Source: Pseudomonas rhizoryzae
GTDB taxonomy: Bacteria; Pseudomonadota; Gammaproteobacteria; Pseudomonadales; Pseudomonadaceae
NCBI RefSeq assembly: GCF_005250615.1
Contig: NZ_SULM01000006.1
Span: 62,001-126,000, forward strand
Reading direction: 5' to 3'
DNA length: 64,000 bases
Shown: piece after piece, positions 1 through 9,259 of the stretch
How positions within the stretch are numbered: the stretch's first letter is position 1
Layout: every line of letters begins with the position of its first letter
The notes under the pieces: generated by a model
The model's database searches: none
Told to the model about the DNA's origin: nothing
Seen by the model: only the letters and a program-made list of their open reading frames with translations
Made by a program: the position numbers and the translations under genes

Positions 1-2051
1 TGCAGCAGGCGGCGCAGCATGGGCAGCACGCCCTGGCCGCGCCACAGCTGGCGATAGCCGCGGAATTGCAGCACCCGCGCCTCCCAGGCCTGCTCGTCGT
101 GGTTGAGGGCGTCCAGTTCGGCCAGCGGCAGGTCGAGGGTCAGGCTGCCCAGGGCCGCACGCAGGCGGCGATCCACGTCGGGCTCGGCGCAGGCCTTGAG
201 CCAGTCCAGCAGGCAGCGGGCCTCCTGGGCGGCGAACACCGAGTCCTTGTCCGACAGATAGACGCTGCGTACCCCGCGCCGCACCAGCGCCTGGCGCACC
301 GCCTGGGCCTCGCTGCCGGCGCGTACCAGGATGGCGATATCGGCCGGTCGCAGCGGCTTGAGCTCGCCGTCCTCATGGCGAAAGCCCGCGCGCCCATCGG
401 CGGCGAGGGTCAGCAACCGGACGATCTCGCTGGCGGTGCTCTCGGCCAGGCTGACGCGATAGGCGGTGCCGGCCAGGGGCTCGTCGCCGGCCAGGTGCCA
501 GAAGGTCAGGGCCGCACCGGGTGCGCCGTCGATCTCCAGCACCTCACGCCGCCCTTGGGCGCGGACCGGCTCGAAGGGCACCGGATTGTCCTCACCCTGG
601 CGGAACAGGAAGGCCGCGCGCGGCGCCGTCGTCTCACCATGCAGGAATACCTGGTTGACCGCGGCGACCATGGCGGCAGTAGAACGGAAATTGGTGTCCA
701 GCGAATGCAGGTGGCCGGCATTGGCGCGACGGGCCTGTAGATAGGTGTGGATATCGGCGCCACGGAAGGCATAGATGGCCTGCTTGGGATCGCCGATCAG
801 GAACAACCCGGTGCCCTCCCCCGCGCCATAGACGGTGCTGAAGATGCGGTACTGCACCGGGTCGGTGTCCTGGAATTCGTCAATCAGCGCCACCGGGAAT
901 TGCTCGCGGATCAGCGCCGCCAGCCGTGCGCCGGCGCCATCGGCCTGCAGCGCCCTATCCAGGCGGGTGAGGATGTCGTCGAAACCCAGCTCGGCGCGGC
1001 GCAGCTTCTCGCGCTCGAATTTCTGCTGGACCCAGGCTGCGGCGTGTTCCAGCAAGGGCACCTCGGGGCTGGGCAGCTCGGCCAGTTGTCCGGGCAGGCG
1101 CGCCATGGCCGCCAGGGCCGGGTGATCCGGCGGGCTGGCCTTGGTCCAGACCTCGGCGAAGCCCTCCTCGGTCAGCCGGGTGAAGCCGGTGCCGATATCG
1201 AGGGCTTCACTGGCGGAATCCTCTGCCCAGGCGCCCAGCTTGTCGCACCAGGGCCCGAAGAATCTCTTCTGCAGCTTGCGCCCATCGACCACCTTGGCGT
1301 CGCAGCCAGCCTGGCAGAGATCACGCAACTCTTCCGCCCAAGCCGTCCAGGGCGCCTTGAGTGTTGCCAATCGCGCCTGGCGTTCGGCCAGGGCCGTGGC
1401 CAGCAACGTGGCGGGATCGCCCTGGGGTGCGCCCAAGGGTTCGCCCAGCAAGGGTCGCAGACGCGCCGCCAGGGCCCGGGGTTCGCCCCAGTGCTCGATG
1501 ACCCAGTCCAGCGCCGCGCCTTCGAGGGGATAGCAGAAGCGCCGCCAGTAGTCGCGCACCACCTGGGCGAGCAATTCGCTCTGGTCCTGCTCCAGGTTCT
1601 GCACGAAGAGGCTGCCGCTGTCGAAGGCATGCTCGCGCAGCATGCGCTGGCACCAACTGTGGATGGTGGAGACCGCCGCCTCGTCCATCCACTGGGCGGC
1701 GATATCCAGGCGCCGGGCGCAATCGGCCCAGGACTCGACGGGGAAATCTTCGCGCAAGGCGTCGAGCAGCGGATCGGGTGCCGCGATCTCGTCACGGAAG
1801 AAGCGGGCCGCTTCGGCCAGCCGATGGCGGATACGGTCACGCAGTTCCTGGGTGGCGGCCTCGGTGAAGGTCACCACCAGGATCTGCGGCGGCAACAACT
1901 CCCGGCCAAAAGCCGTCTCGGCCGTGCCATGGCCCAGCACCAGGCGCACATAGAGCGCGGAGATGGTGAAGGTCTTGCCGGTCCCGGCACTGGCCTCGAT
2001 GAGCTGATTGCCCTGCAGTGGAAAGCGCAGGGCGAGCGGACGTTGACTCAT
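1..2051 (-). CDS. recB: RecBCD nuclease/helicase subunit RecB (N-terminal part; 3' end outside window)
   Basis: RecB is the 3'-5' helicase and nuclease subunit of the RecBCD double-strand break repair enzyme. The frame stays open from the ATG at 2051 to the window edge, about 683 codons. Visible UvrD-like helicase motifs are Walker A SAGTGKT (residues 21-27), the VSTIHSWC segment, Walker B LIDEFQDTDP, the motif III region GDPKQAIYAFRGAD and the NFRST motif. The nuclease domain would lie in the missing C-terminus. The start overlaps the recC stop as ATGA, so the two are translationally coupled. recD is not in the window and would be expected further downstream. Confidence 0.96.
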   Translation of the reverse strand, partial: MSQRPLALRFPLQGNQLIEASAGTGKTFTISALYVRLVLGHGTAETAFGRELLPPQILVVTFTEAATQELRDRIRHRLAEAARFFRDEIAAPDPLLDALREDFPVESWADCARRLDIAAQWMDEAAVSTIHSWCQRMLREHAFDSGSLFVQNLEQDQSELLAQVVRDYWRRFCYPLEGAALDWVIEHWGEPRALAARLRPLLGEPLGAPQGDPATLLATALAERQARLATLKAPWTAWAEELRDLCQAGCDAKVVDGRKLQKRFFGPWCDKLGAWAEDSASEALDIGTGFTRLTEEGFAEVWTKASPPDHPALAAMARLPGQLAELPSPEVPLLEHAAAWVQQKFEREKLRRAELGFDDILTRLDRALQADGAGARLAALIREQFPVALIDEFQDTDPVQYRIFSTVYGAGEGTGLFLIGDPKQAIYAFRGADIHTYLQARRANAGHLHSLDTNFRSTAAMVAAVNQVFLHGETTAPRAAFLFRQGEDNPVPFEPVRAQGRREVLEIDGAPGAALTFWHLAGDEPLAGTAYRVSLAESTASEIVRLLTLAADGRAGFRHEDGELKPLRPADIAILVRAGSEAQAVRQALVRRGVRSVYLSDKDSVFAAQEARCLLDWLKACAEPDVDRRLRAALGSLTLDLPLAELDALNHDEQAWEARVLQFRGYRQLWRGQGVLPMLRRLL

Positions 2052-5000
2052 GCCTGCCCCTCCCCGCCGACGACCTGCCAGCCGGCGGTGAAGACCGGTG
2101 CATAGAGCGTCTGGCACCAGCCATCGAATTCCTCGTCGGCCAGCAGGGCAGCGAAGTCCGGATACTGGCGGCGCAGTGCCGGATGGGTCGCCGCCTCGCC
2201 CTGGTAGGCCTGCTCGGCAAAGGTCAGCGCCTTGTCCGGCTCATTGGCCAGCCAGGCGAAGGCGGTGCGGGGCGCGACGGGTAGCGGGCGCCGCTGACCC
2301 AGGGCCCAGGCATCGAGCAATTCGTTGAGCTGACGGCTGCCCAGATCGGCGTCCAGCGGTGGTAGCAGCAGGGTCAGATCGGTCGCCACCACGGCGGTGG
2401 TGAGCTGCAGACCACCGGCCGCCGCGACCAGGTGCTGCACCCAGGGTCGCAACAGCCGATGCCACTTGCGGGTACGAGCATTGCCCAGGCCATTGGCCTG
2501 GGCGGTCAGGGCCAGCAGCCCTTCAGAGCCCCGACGCAAACGTTCAAGGTTGGCCACCAACTGCACTTCGCGATGTTCGAGGTCCAGGGTCACGGCCTCT
2601 TCCAGAGGTTCGGGCCAGCGCAGCGTCAAGGCCTCGACCTGGGCCACCACGGCGGGCAGTGGCTCGCGCAACGCCCGTCCGGCCCGCTCGCCAAAACCCG
2701 CCAACGGCAGGCGACCACTGCCGCGCAGCCGTTCGGCCGCCGCGGTGAGCGCTCGGTCGACGGCTTCCGGCTCGGCCAGCGCCGCCGCCAGCAGGCCTTC
2801 GCCCAGTTGGTAACGGGTCAGGGCGTCCAGACCGAAGGGTTCTTCGTCTTCCGCCGGGGCATCGGGCGCCTCGAAATGCACCTTGAGGCGATTGGCGAAG
2901 AACAGATCCACCGGTCCGCGTAGAAAGCGCGCCAGGTCGTCGAGGCCCAGCGGCTCTTCCAATACCAACGGCGGCAACAGGGCATCTTCATCCCGCGTGG
3001 TGCGGTCGTGCACGCCCAGCCACTCGGCGGCAAAGCTGAAATAGCCGCGCTCGCCGCGGAAATAGCGGGCACTGAAGGGTTGCAACGGATGCTCCTGGGT
3101 CAGGGCCGCGAGCAGACGCTCCGGCTCCTCTTCATGGCCAGCCAGCCGCCAACCGGCCAGGAGATGATCGCGCAACTGGGCGATCAGCACCGACGGCGGT
3201 CGCTCGCTGTTGTCGCGGATGCTGCGCCCCACCCAGCTGACATAGAACTGGTCGCGCGCCGAGAGCAGGGCCTCCAACAGCAGATAGCGGTCGTCTTCGC
3301 GCCGCGAACGGTCACCGGGCCTATAGTCCTGAGCCATGAGGTCGAAATCCAGCGGCGGCTGGATGCGCGGATAGGCGCCATCGTGCATGCCCAGCAGGCA
3401 GACCACGCGGAAGGGAATGGCGCGCATGGGCATCAGGGTGCAGAAGTTGACCGCCCCGGCGAGAAAGCGCTGGGCCAGGCCGCCGGCATCCAGCCCGGCC
3501 AACCAAGCCTCGCGGACCACGGTGAGCGGCAGCTCTTCGTCCAGCGCCACGTCCTCACACAGCTCCAGCCAACGCTCGCGCAGATTTTCCAGCTGCTCCA
3601 GCAGGTATTCGTCATGCTCGTCCTGGGCGCTGAAGAACAGCGCCAGCAGCGCCTGCAAGCGCGCACCCCACTCCGCCGGCCGGGCCGGTTGCGCCAGCGC
3701 CGCCTGGGCTGCGTCCAGCGCATCGAGCAGATCCACCAGCGGCCCGACCAGCGCGGCGTCCAGGCCGCCCACCTCATCGAAGGGCTCGATGTCGCCCAGG
3801 GCCGCACCGCCGCCCACCGCATAGCCCAGCAACATGCGCCTCAGGCCGAAGCGCCAGGTGTTCTGCGTCAGGCCTTCGGGCAGGTCGAGACGACTGCGCT
3901 GCGCGGCATCCAGCCCCCAGCGTACACCGGCGCCTTCCAGCCAGAGGTGCAGGGTCGGCAGATCGGCCTCGCGCAAGCCGAAGCGCGCGCGCAGCGCCGG
4001 CACATCCAGCAGATCGAGGATCTCGCTCAGGGCAAAGCGGCTGTCGGGCAGCTGCAGCAGATGCTCCAGGGCGATCAACAGCGGCTGGAAGCCGCGCTGG
4101 TGCTGGTCGGCCAGACTGAAGGGAATGAAGCGGGGATCGCTACGGTCGAGCTGGCCGAACACCGCGCGGATGTGCGGCGCATAGGCATCGATGTCCGGCA
4201 CCATGACGATGACGTCGCGCGGCCGGAGGCTGCCATCGCTGTTGAAACGTGCCAACAACTGGTCGTGGAGGATCTCCACTTCACGCTGCGGACTATGGGC
4301 CACATGGAAGCGCACGGACCTGTCCAGCGCCGGGTCTACCGCCGGCCAACGCGCGCGCGTCTCGGCCAGAGGGCGCAATTCAAGGATATCGTCCTGCAAC
4401 TGGCCTAGCAGATGCTGGGGTTCGGTATCGGCGAAGAGATCGATGCGGCCGCCGTTGAGGTCTTCGAATAGCCGGCGATAGCCATCGGGTTCGTCGAATT
4501 CGTCCAGCAGATGGATATAGTCGCGGCCCTGCTTGCCCCAACTCGCCAGCAGCGGCTGGCCGTGCTGATGCAGCGCCTCGGCGTCCAGGGTCTGGGGCAT
4601 GCCCGGCTTGCGCTGCTGACGGCGATAGTTCTGCCGCAGTAGATCCTGGTCGGCGACGATGTCGGACCAGTGATGGCGACAGGGATTGTGCACACAGAGC
4701 AGCACCTGGCTGAAACGCGCCAGGGCGGCCAGGGCTTCGAGGGTCTGCGCCGGAATCGCCGACAAGCCAAAGATCACCACCCGCCGCGGCAGACCGGCCG
4801 GCGCTTCGGTCGCCGCCTGCATCACCTCCAGAAAACGCCGATGCACCCCGGCCCGACTCCGGGCCAGACCGCCGTCGCCAACATCGGCCAGCAGGGCGCG
4901 CCACAGCTGCGCCTGCCAGCGGCAACTTTCCGGCAAGGGGCGCCGGCTGTCACGCAGACTGGCCAGCAAATCGCGGCCCTCGGCCCAGTCGTTGAGCCAG

Positions 5001-5479
5001 TCGGCGCGATAGACCTGGTAGCCGTCGTAGAGGTCGGCCAGGCGCTCGGCCAGCTGATAGCGCTTGCGCAGATCACCATCATCATCGAGAAAGCGCCGTA
5101 GCGCGGCGAAGTCCGGCTGCATGAGCAGGGTCGGCAAGAGCCGCATCAGCCGCCAGGTCAGGGGCGCGCGGTCCAGCGGCGAGGATGGCGGTACGTTGTC
5201 CCGGCCCAGCACCTGGCGATAGGTGCGCCAGAGAAAGGCCGCCGGCAACTGCACCTCAAGGGCCGCAGCCACTCCGCAGCCACCCTCGTCGTCTCCGCGC
5301 GGATCCTCGGCCAGCGCCAGCTTCAGCCACTGGACGATGCCATTGCTCTGCACCAGTACCTGTTCGTTTTCCAGCGGTGCCAGGGGATACCGCCGCATCC
5401 AGCCGACCGCCAGGCTGCGCAGCTCTTCGAGCCGATTGCCGTGTACCACCATGAATCCGGGAGTGAGCACCTCGGACAT
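2048..5479 (-). CDS. recC: RecBCD subunit RecC (Chi recognition)
   Basis: RecC is the scaffold and Chi-recognition subunit of RecBCD in the cytoplasm. At 1143 residues it matches the usual RecC length. The N-terminus (MVVHGNRLEELRSLAVGWM) and segments such as VQSNGIVQWLKLALAEDP and PFRVVCLLGMHDGAYPR are typical of the family, which has a degenerate helicase fold without a functional Walker A. It is the first gene of recC-recB, and its stop overlaps the recB start by 4 nt. Nothing looks broken. Confidence 0.96.
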   Translation of the reverse strand: MSEVLTPGFMVVHGNRLEELRSLAVGWMRRYPLAPLENEQVLVQSNGIVQWLKLALAEDPRGDDEGGCGVAAALEVQLPAAFLWRTYRQVLGRDNVPPSSPLDRAPLTWRLMRLLPTLLMQPDFAALRRFLDDDGDLRKRYQLAERLADLYDGYQVYRADWLNDWAEGRDLLASLRDSRRPLPESCRWQAQLWRALLADVGDGGLARSRAGVHRRFLEVMQAATEAPAGLPRRVVIFGLSAIPAQTLEALAALARFSQVLLCVHNPCRHHWSDIVADQDLLRQNYRRQQRKPGMPQTLDAEALHQHGQPLLASWGKQGRDYIHLLDEFDEPDGYRRLFEDLNGGRIDLFADTEPQHLLGQLQDDILELRPLAETRARWPAVDPALDRSVRFHVAHSPQREVEILHDQLLARFNSDGSLRPRDVIVMVPDIDAYAPHIRAVFGQLDRSDPRFIPFSLADQHQRGFQPLLIALEHLLQLPDSRFALSEILDLLDVPALRARFGLREADLPTLHLWLEGAGVRWGLDAAQRSRLDLPEGLTQNTWRFGLRRMLLGYAVGGGAALGDIEPFDEVGGLDAALVGPLVDLLDALDAAQAALAQPARPAEWGARLQALLALFFSAQDEHDEYLLEQLENLRERWLELCEDVALDEELPLTVVREAWLAGLDAGGLAQRFLAGAVNFCTLMPMRAIPFRVVCLLGMHDGAYPRIQPPLDFDLMAQDYRPGDRSRREDDRYLLLEALLSARDQFYVSWVGRSIRDNSERPPSVLIAQLRDHLLAGWRLAGHEEEPERLLAALTQEHPLQPFSARYFRGERGYFSFAAEWLGVHDRTTRDEDALLPPLVLEEPLGLDDLARFLRGPVDLFFANRLKVHFEAPDAPAEDEEPFGLDALTRYQLGEGLLAAALAEPEAVDRALTAAAERLRGSGRLPLAGFGERAGRALREPLPAVVAQVEALTLRWPEPLEEAVTLDLEHREVQLVANLERLRRGSEGLLALTAQANGLGNARTRKWHRLLRPWVQHLVAAAGGLQLTTAVVATDLTLLLPPLDADLGSRQLNELLDAWALGQRRPLPVAPRTAFAWLANEPDKALTFAEQAYQGEAATHPALRRQYPDFAALLADEEFDGWCQTLYAPVFTAGWQVVGGEGQA

Positions 5480-5660
5480 CCTACGCCTCGCTGTTCGCTA
5501 TCTGCGGCAAGGGTAAGGATCACCCGCGCCGGACACCAGCCCGCCATGTCGTCGGCTGTGCATGACGCAGCGCACAGCCGCCTATTCCATCCGCCTGCAA
5601 CGGGCTTTCAGCCGGTAGACTCACCGCCCATCGGCCGCCGGCCATCGACAGGACGTTTCC

Positions 5661-6158
5661 ATGCGCTTCATCGCTGCCCTTCCCCTGCTCCTGGGCGCCG
5701 CCCTCGTTCATGCCGCTGACACAGCCCCCGTCGATTGCGCCAGCGTGCAGGCCCAGTTGCCGCTGCCCCTGCTCCAGCAGACGTCGGGCCTGCCACTGGC
5801 CTACGCTCGCCAGATCGCTGGTGGTTGTGCCTTCACCGATCGCGACACCGGCCAACCGGCCAACTATCTACTGGGCCTGTCCGCAGGTTACGAGAATGGC
5901 GGTCGGGCGCTGCCCAAGTTGCGGCGCCAGGTGCAGTCGCTCAGCGAACAGCTGGACTGCAAGGCCATCGACGGCCTCGGCGAAGGCGCCACTGCCTGTA
6001 GCAAACCCTTGCTGGGCACGCAGATCTTCTTCATCAAGCGCGACCGTATCCATACGGTGACCGCGTCCAGCCCACTGGAATATGAGAAACCCGAACTGGC
6101 GGCCAAGCTGCATCAAGCAGCGCTGGCGACTGCCCTGGCCTGGTCGCAGCGGTTATAG
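5661..6158 (+). CDS. Small secreted protein of unknown function
   Basis: A 165-residue protein I do not recognise. It begins with a clear Sec signal peptide: MRF, a Leu/Ala-rich core, and a likely cleavage after VHA near residue 19. The mature part contains four Cys (in the DCAS, GGCAF, LDCKA and TACSK contexts), which suggests periplasmic disulfides. There is no lipobox. It stands alone, divergent from recC and convergent with yacG, whose stop lies 4 bp away. An AGGAC ribosome site precedes the ATG. Codon use and GC match the neighbours, so it is likely a real resident gene. Confidence 0.75.
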   Translation: MRFIAALPLLLGAALVHAADTAPVDCASVQAQLPLPLLQQTSGLPLAYARQIAGGCAFTDRDTGQPANYLLGLSAGYENGGRALPKLRRQVQSLSEQLDCKAIDGLGEGATACSKPLLGTQIFFIKRDRIHTVTASSPLEYEKPELAAKLHQAALATALAWSQRL

Positions 6159-6161
6159 AAC

Positions 6162-6359
6162 TCAGTGGCCGCGCCGATTGAGGTCTTCGGAATAGAGATC
6201 GTCTTCGAGCTCGTTGCCGGGAATGGCATGTTCTTCCGCCGCCCAGGCACCTAGATCGATCAATTTGCATCGGTCGGAGCAGAAAGGCCGATTGGGGCTC
6301 TTCTCGCTCCATTCCACGGGTGCGCCGCAGGTGGGGCAATCCACGGTGAGAGTGCTCAT
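6162..6359 (-). CDS. yacG: DNA gyrase inhibitor YacG
   Basis: A 65-residue zinc-finger protein. The four zinc ligands are visible as CPTC (C8, C11) and CSDRC (C27, C31), followed by the family segment [14 protein letters not shown]. Family members bind GyrB and inhibit gyrase. The gene overlaps the coaE stop by 4 nt (ATGA) and ends the pilB-pilC-pilD-coaE-yacG run, an order conserved in pseudomonads. Confidence 0.95.
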   Translation of the reverse strand: MSTLTVDCPTCGAPVEWSEKSPNRPFCSDRCKLIDLGAWAAEEHAIPGNELEDDLYSEDLNRRGH

Positions 6360-6967
6360 GCTTGGCCTCCGTCAAGGGTCAGGTAAAAGGAATGCAGGCG
6401 TTCCACTTCGGCGTGGAGCGCGGCGAGATCGCCGTCATTGCGGATAACGTCATCGGCCTTGGCCAGTCGCTCGGCCCGCGGCAGTTGCGCCGCCAGGATG
6501 GCCCTTACCTGGGCTTCATCCACTCCATCACGGCGCATGGCCCGTTCGAGTTGAAGCTCTTCCGGCGCATCGATCACCAGGCCACGTTGCACCAGCGCCC
6601 GCTGCCCCGATTCGAACAGCAGCGGCGACACCAGGATGGCATAGGGCGACTGCGCCCGGGCCAAGACCGCCAGGATCTCCTGACGAATGATCGGATGCAG
6701 CAAGGCCTCGAGCCAGCGCCGCTCGGCCGGATCGGCGAAGATCGCCGCCCGCAACGCCGCCCGGTTCAGGCTGCCGTCCGGTTGCAAGACAGCCGGCGAA
6801 AAATGCCTGGCGATCTCGGCCAAGGCCGGTCGTCCCGGCTCGACTACCCAGCGGGCAGCCTGGTCAGCGTCGACGCAGGTGATGCCCAGACGGGCGAAGT
6901 GCTCGGCAGCGGCGCTCTTGCCGCTACCGATGCCCCCGGTCAGGCCGAGGGTCCAGGCAGAAGTCAT
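6356..6967 (-). CDS. coaE: Dephospho-CoA kinase
   Basis: CoaE catalyses the last step of coenzyme A synthesis, phosphorylating the 3'-hydroxyl of dephospho-CoA with ATP. The 203-residue protein has the P-loop GGIGSGKS at residues 11-18, DADQAAR near residue 34, and the HPIIR segment of the CoaE lid region. Its ATG overlaps the pilD stop by 4 nt, so it is likely co-expressed with pilD and yacG. The link is one of genome order rather than a pilus role. Confidence 0.96.
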   Translation of the reverse strand: MTSAWTLGLTGGIGSGKSAAAEHFARLGITCVDADQAARWVVEPGRPALAEIARHFSPAVLQPDGSLNRAALRAAIFADPAERRWLEALLHPIIRQEILAVLARAQSPYAILVSPLLFESGQRALVQRGLVIDAPEELQLERAMRRDGVDEAQVRAILAAQLPRAERLAKADDVIRNDGDLAALHAEVERLHSFYLTLDGGQA

Positions 6968-7836
6968 CGGAATCCGGCGAAGTTCAGGTATAGGCCGGTT
7001 ATTTGATCACCCCAGAGCAAGGCAATCCACCCCGCCACAGCGAGATAGGGACCGAAGGGCAAGGGCGTACTGGTTTCCGCCCGGCGCAAACGCAGGGTGA
7101 TGATGCCGAGGATGGCCCCCACCAGCGACGACAGCAGGATGGTCAAGGGCAGGATCTGCCAACCACCCCAGGCCCCGAGCAAGGCCAGCAACTTGAAATC
7201 GCCATAGCCCATGCCTTCCTTACCAGTCACCAAGCGAAACAGCTGGAACACCAGCCAGAGACTCAGATAACCCACCACCGCGCCCCAGACGGCATCAGCA
7301 AGCGTAGCGAAAAGCCCGAACTGGTTGACGATCAAGCCCAACCACAGCAGCGGCAGTACGATGATATCCGGCAGCAACTGATGATCAGCGTCGATCAGGC
7401 TGGCAGCCAACAGCCCCCAGGTCAGCAGCAGAAAAGCGCCGCCCTGCCAGGTCACACCCAGATGCCAGACGACCCAGGCGGACAGCAATCCACAGGCCAG
7501 CTCGACCAACGGATAACGCAGGCTGATGCTCGCCTGGCACCCCTTGCAGCGGCCGCTTAAGAGCAGGTAACTCAGCACCGGTACGTTTTCCCAGGGCCGC
7601 ACGCCGCGTTGGCAATGGGGGCAACGGGATGCAGGGCGCGCCAGGTTGAAAGACGCACCGACAGGTTCGACTGGCAGCTCCAGCACCTCACGAGCCTCGG
7701 CCTGCCAATCACGCCTCAACATCACCGGCAAGCGATACACCACCACATTTAGAAAGCTACCGACCAGCAGCCCCAGGAGCAGCGCACACAAAGCCGCGGC
7801 CAGCGGCACGCCGGCCAGAAATTCCAGCAGCGCCAT
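6964..7836 (-). CDS. pilD: Type IV prepilin peptidase / N-methyltransferase PilD
   Basis: PilD is the inner-membrane aspartyl protease that cleaves prepilin leaders and N-methylates the new N-terminus. It also serves the type II secretion pseudopilins. The 290-residue polytopic protein has the cytoplasmic Cys cluster C72, C75, C97 and C100, Gly95 (linked to methyltransferase activity in P. aeruginosa), and catalytic Asp149 (SLIDAD) and Asp213 (GYGDFK), at the same numbers as P. aeruginosa PilD. The start overlaps the pilC stop by one base. Substrates in this window include PilA and both minor pilin sets. Confidence 0.97.
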   Translation of the reverse strand: MALLEFLAGVPLAAALCALLLGLLVGSFLNVVVYRLPVMLRRDWQAEAREVLELPVEPVGASFNLARPASRCPHCQRGVRPWENVPVLSYLLLSGRCKGCQASISLRYPLVELACGLLSAWVVWHLGVTWQGGAFLLLTWGLLAASLIDADHQLLPDIIVLPLLWLGLIVNQFGLFATLADAVWGAVVGYLSLWLVFQLFRLVTGKEGMGYGDFKLLALLGAWGGWQILPLTILLSSLVGAILGIITLRLRRAETSTPLPFGPYLAVAGWIALLWGDQITGLYLNFAGFR

Positions 7837-9053
7837 CAGACCACCGAGCCGAGCTGGAAGATCGGCAGGTACATGGCGATGATCAGACCACCTACCAACA
7901 CCCCCAGCACCGCCATGATCATTGGCTCCATCAGGGTGGTGAGGTTGTCGACCATGTTGTCGACCTCATCTTCATAAAAGGTCGCAACCTTGGAAAGCAT
8001 CTCGTCCAGCGAACCCGACTCTTCACCGATGGCCGTCATCTGGATGGCCATGGAAGAAAACACCCCGGTGGTGCGCATGGAGAAATTGAGCTGCATACCA
8101 GTGGAGACATCAGCCTTGATCTTCTCCACCGCATTGCGGAAGACCACGTTACCCGTAGCACCGGCCACCGAATCCAGAGCGTCCACCAAAGGCACACCTG
8201 CGGCAAAGGTGGTAGCCAAGGTACGGGCATAACGAGCGATGGCCGACTTGTAGAGAATGGAGCCAATTAGTGGGATTTTTAATAAGCCACGGTCCGTGGC
8301 GTCACGGAATTTCTCCGACTTCTTATAGAAACGTCGCAACACAAAGCCCAGTACGAACAGGCCGCCGAGCACCAGCAACCACCACTCCTGCAAAATCTCA
8401 GACAGGCCGATGACCATAAGTGTAAAAGCAGGCAGTTGAGCGCCGAAACCCTCAAAAACCGATTGGAACTGAGGCACTACTTTAATTAGCAGTACAGCCG
8501 AAACAATGATAGCCACCACCACCACTGCTGCAGGATAGGTCATGGCTTTCTTAATCTTCTTCTTAAGAGCTTCAGTCTTTTCCTTGTAAGTGGCTACCCG
8601 ATCCAGCAGGGTCTCCAGCGCACCAGACTGCTCACCAGCATCCACAAGATTGCAGTAGAGGTCATCGAAATACTGCGGCTGCTTGCGGAGAGAGTTGGAC
8701 AAACTGTTGCCTGCGGCAACGTCCTGCTTGATGTCGTCCACTAGCTTACGCATGTTAGGGTTTTCGAAACCCTCACCAATGATGTCGAAGGCCTGCAACA
8801 GGGGTACACCCGCACTCATCATGGTCGCCAGTTGACGGGTGAACAAGGCGATATCGAGGGGCTTGATCTTCTTGCCCCGGCCTAGTAGCGAAATCGACTT
8901 CTTGCGCACGCGGGTCGGATTGATCCCCTGCTTACGCAACTGCGCCTTGATCAGTGCCGGATTGAGACCGGTCATCTCGCCCTTCACCTTGGTCCCTTTG
9001 CGATCGGTCCCCTCCCAGGTGAAGCTGCCCATCTTGATTGCTTTATCGGCCAT
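7836..9053 (-). CDS. pilC: Type IV pilus inner-membrane platform protein PilC
   Basis: PilC is the polytopic platform protein that couples the PilB and PilT motors to pilin polymerisation. The 405-residue sequence has two T2SF/GspF domains: the first around ALFTRQLATMMSAGVPLLQ and the repeat around YARTLATTFAAGVPLVDAL, with three hydrophobic helices (about 170-190, 210-235 and 375-398). It resembles P. aeruginosa PilC throughout. It is followed by pilD and separated from pilB by a 206-bp gap carrying a dispersed-type palindrome. Confidence 0.97.
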   Translation of the reverse strand: MADKAIKMGSFTWEGTDRKGTKVKGEMTGLNPALIKAQLRKQGINPTRVRKKSISLLGRGKKIKPLDIALFTRQLATMMSAGVPLLQAFDIIGEGFENPNMRKLVDDIKQDVAAGNSLSNSLRKQPQYFDDLYCNLVDAGEQSGALETLLDRVATYKEKTEALKKKIKKAMTYPAAVVVVAIIVSAVLLIKVVPQFQSVFEGFGAQLPAFTLMVIGLSEILQEWWLLVLGGLFVLGFVLRRFYKKSEKFRDATDRGLLKIPLIGSILYKSAIARYARTLATTFAAGVPLVDALDSVAGATGNVVFRNAVEKIKADVSTGMQLNFSMRTTGVFSSMAIQMTAIGEESGSLDEMLSKVATFYEDEVDNMVDNLTTLMEPMIMAVLGVLVGGLIIAMYLPIFQLGSVV

Positions 9054-9218
9054 GGCCTCGACTCGTCAAAGACTCGGCCCGGCGTGGCGGACCCGTCAAA
9101 AGAATGCTCTTTGCAAAGCTGCTGCCTCTGCTAAGGCAAGCATCGCGCCAAATGCCGCACGCTCAGTGCTCTGAAGGCTTAAAGCCTGCTAATGACAACT
9201 GCCCCCGCTCCGCCCCAG

Positions 9219-9257
9219 TCCCCTCTCCCTGAGGGAGAGGGCTAGGGTGAGGGAACC
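9219..9257. repeat. Palindromic intergenic repeat (REP-like) between pilB and pilC
   Basis: The segment contains a perfect 9-bp hairpin, CCCTCTCCC-TGA-GGGAGAGGG, followed by CTAGGGTGAGGG, which repeats the pattern. This motif is a familiar dispersed intergenic repeat in many GC-rich proteobacteria. It lies just after the pilB stop and could act as a terminator or mRNA-end stabiliser that separates pilB from pilC. It has no T-run. Confidence 0.65.
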
Positions 9258-9259
9258 CA

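Noticed and set aside
3008..4408. 466-codon plus-strand frame opposite recC
   Set aside because: Antisense shadow of recC with no domain signal.
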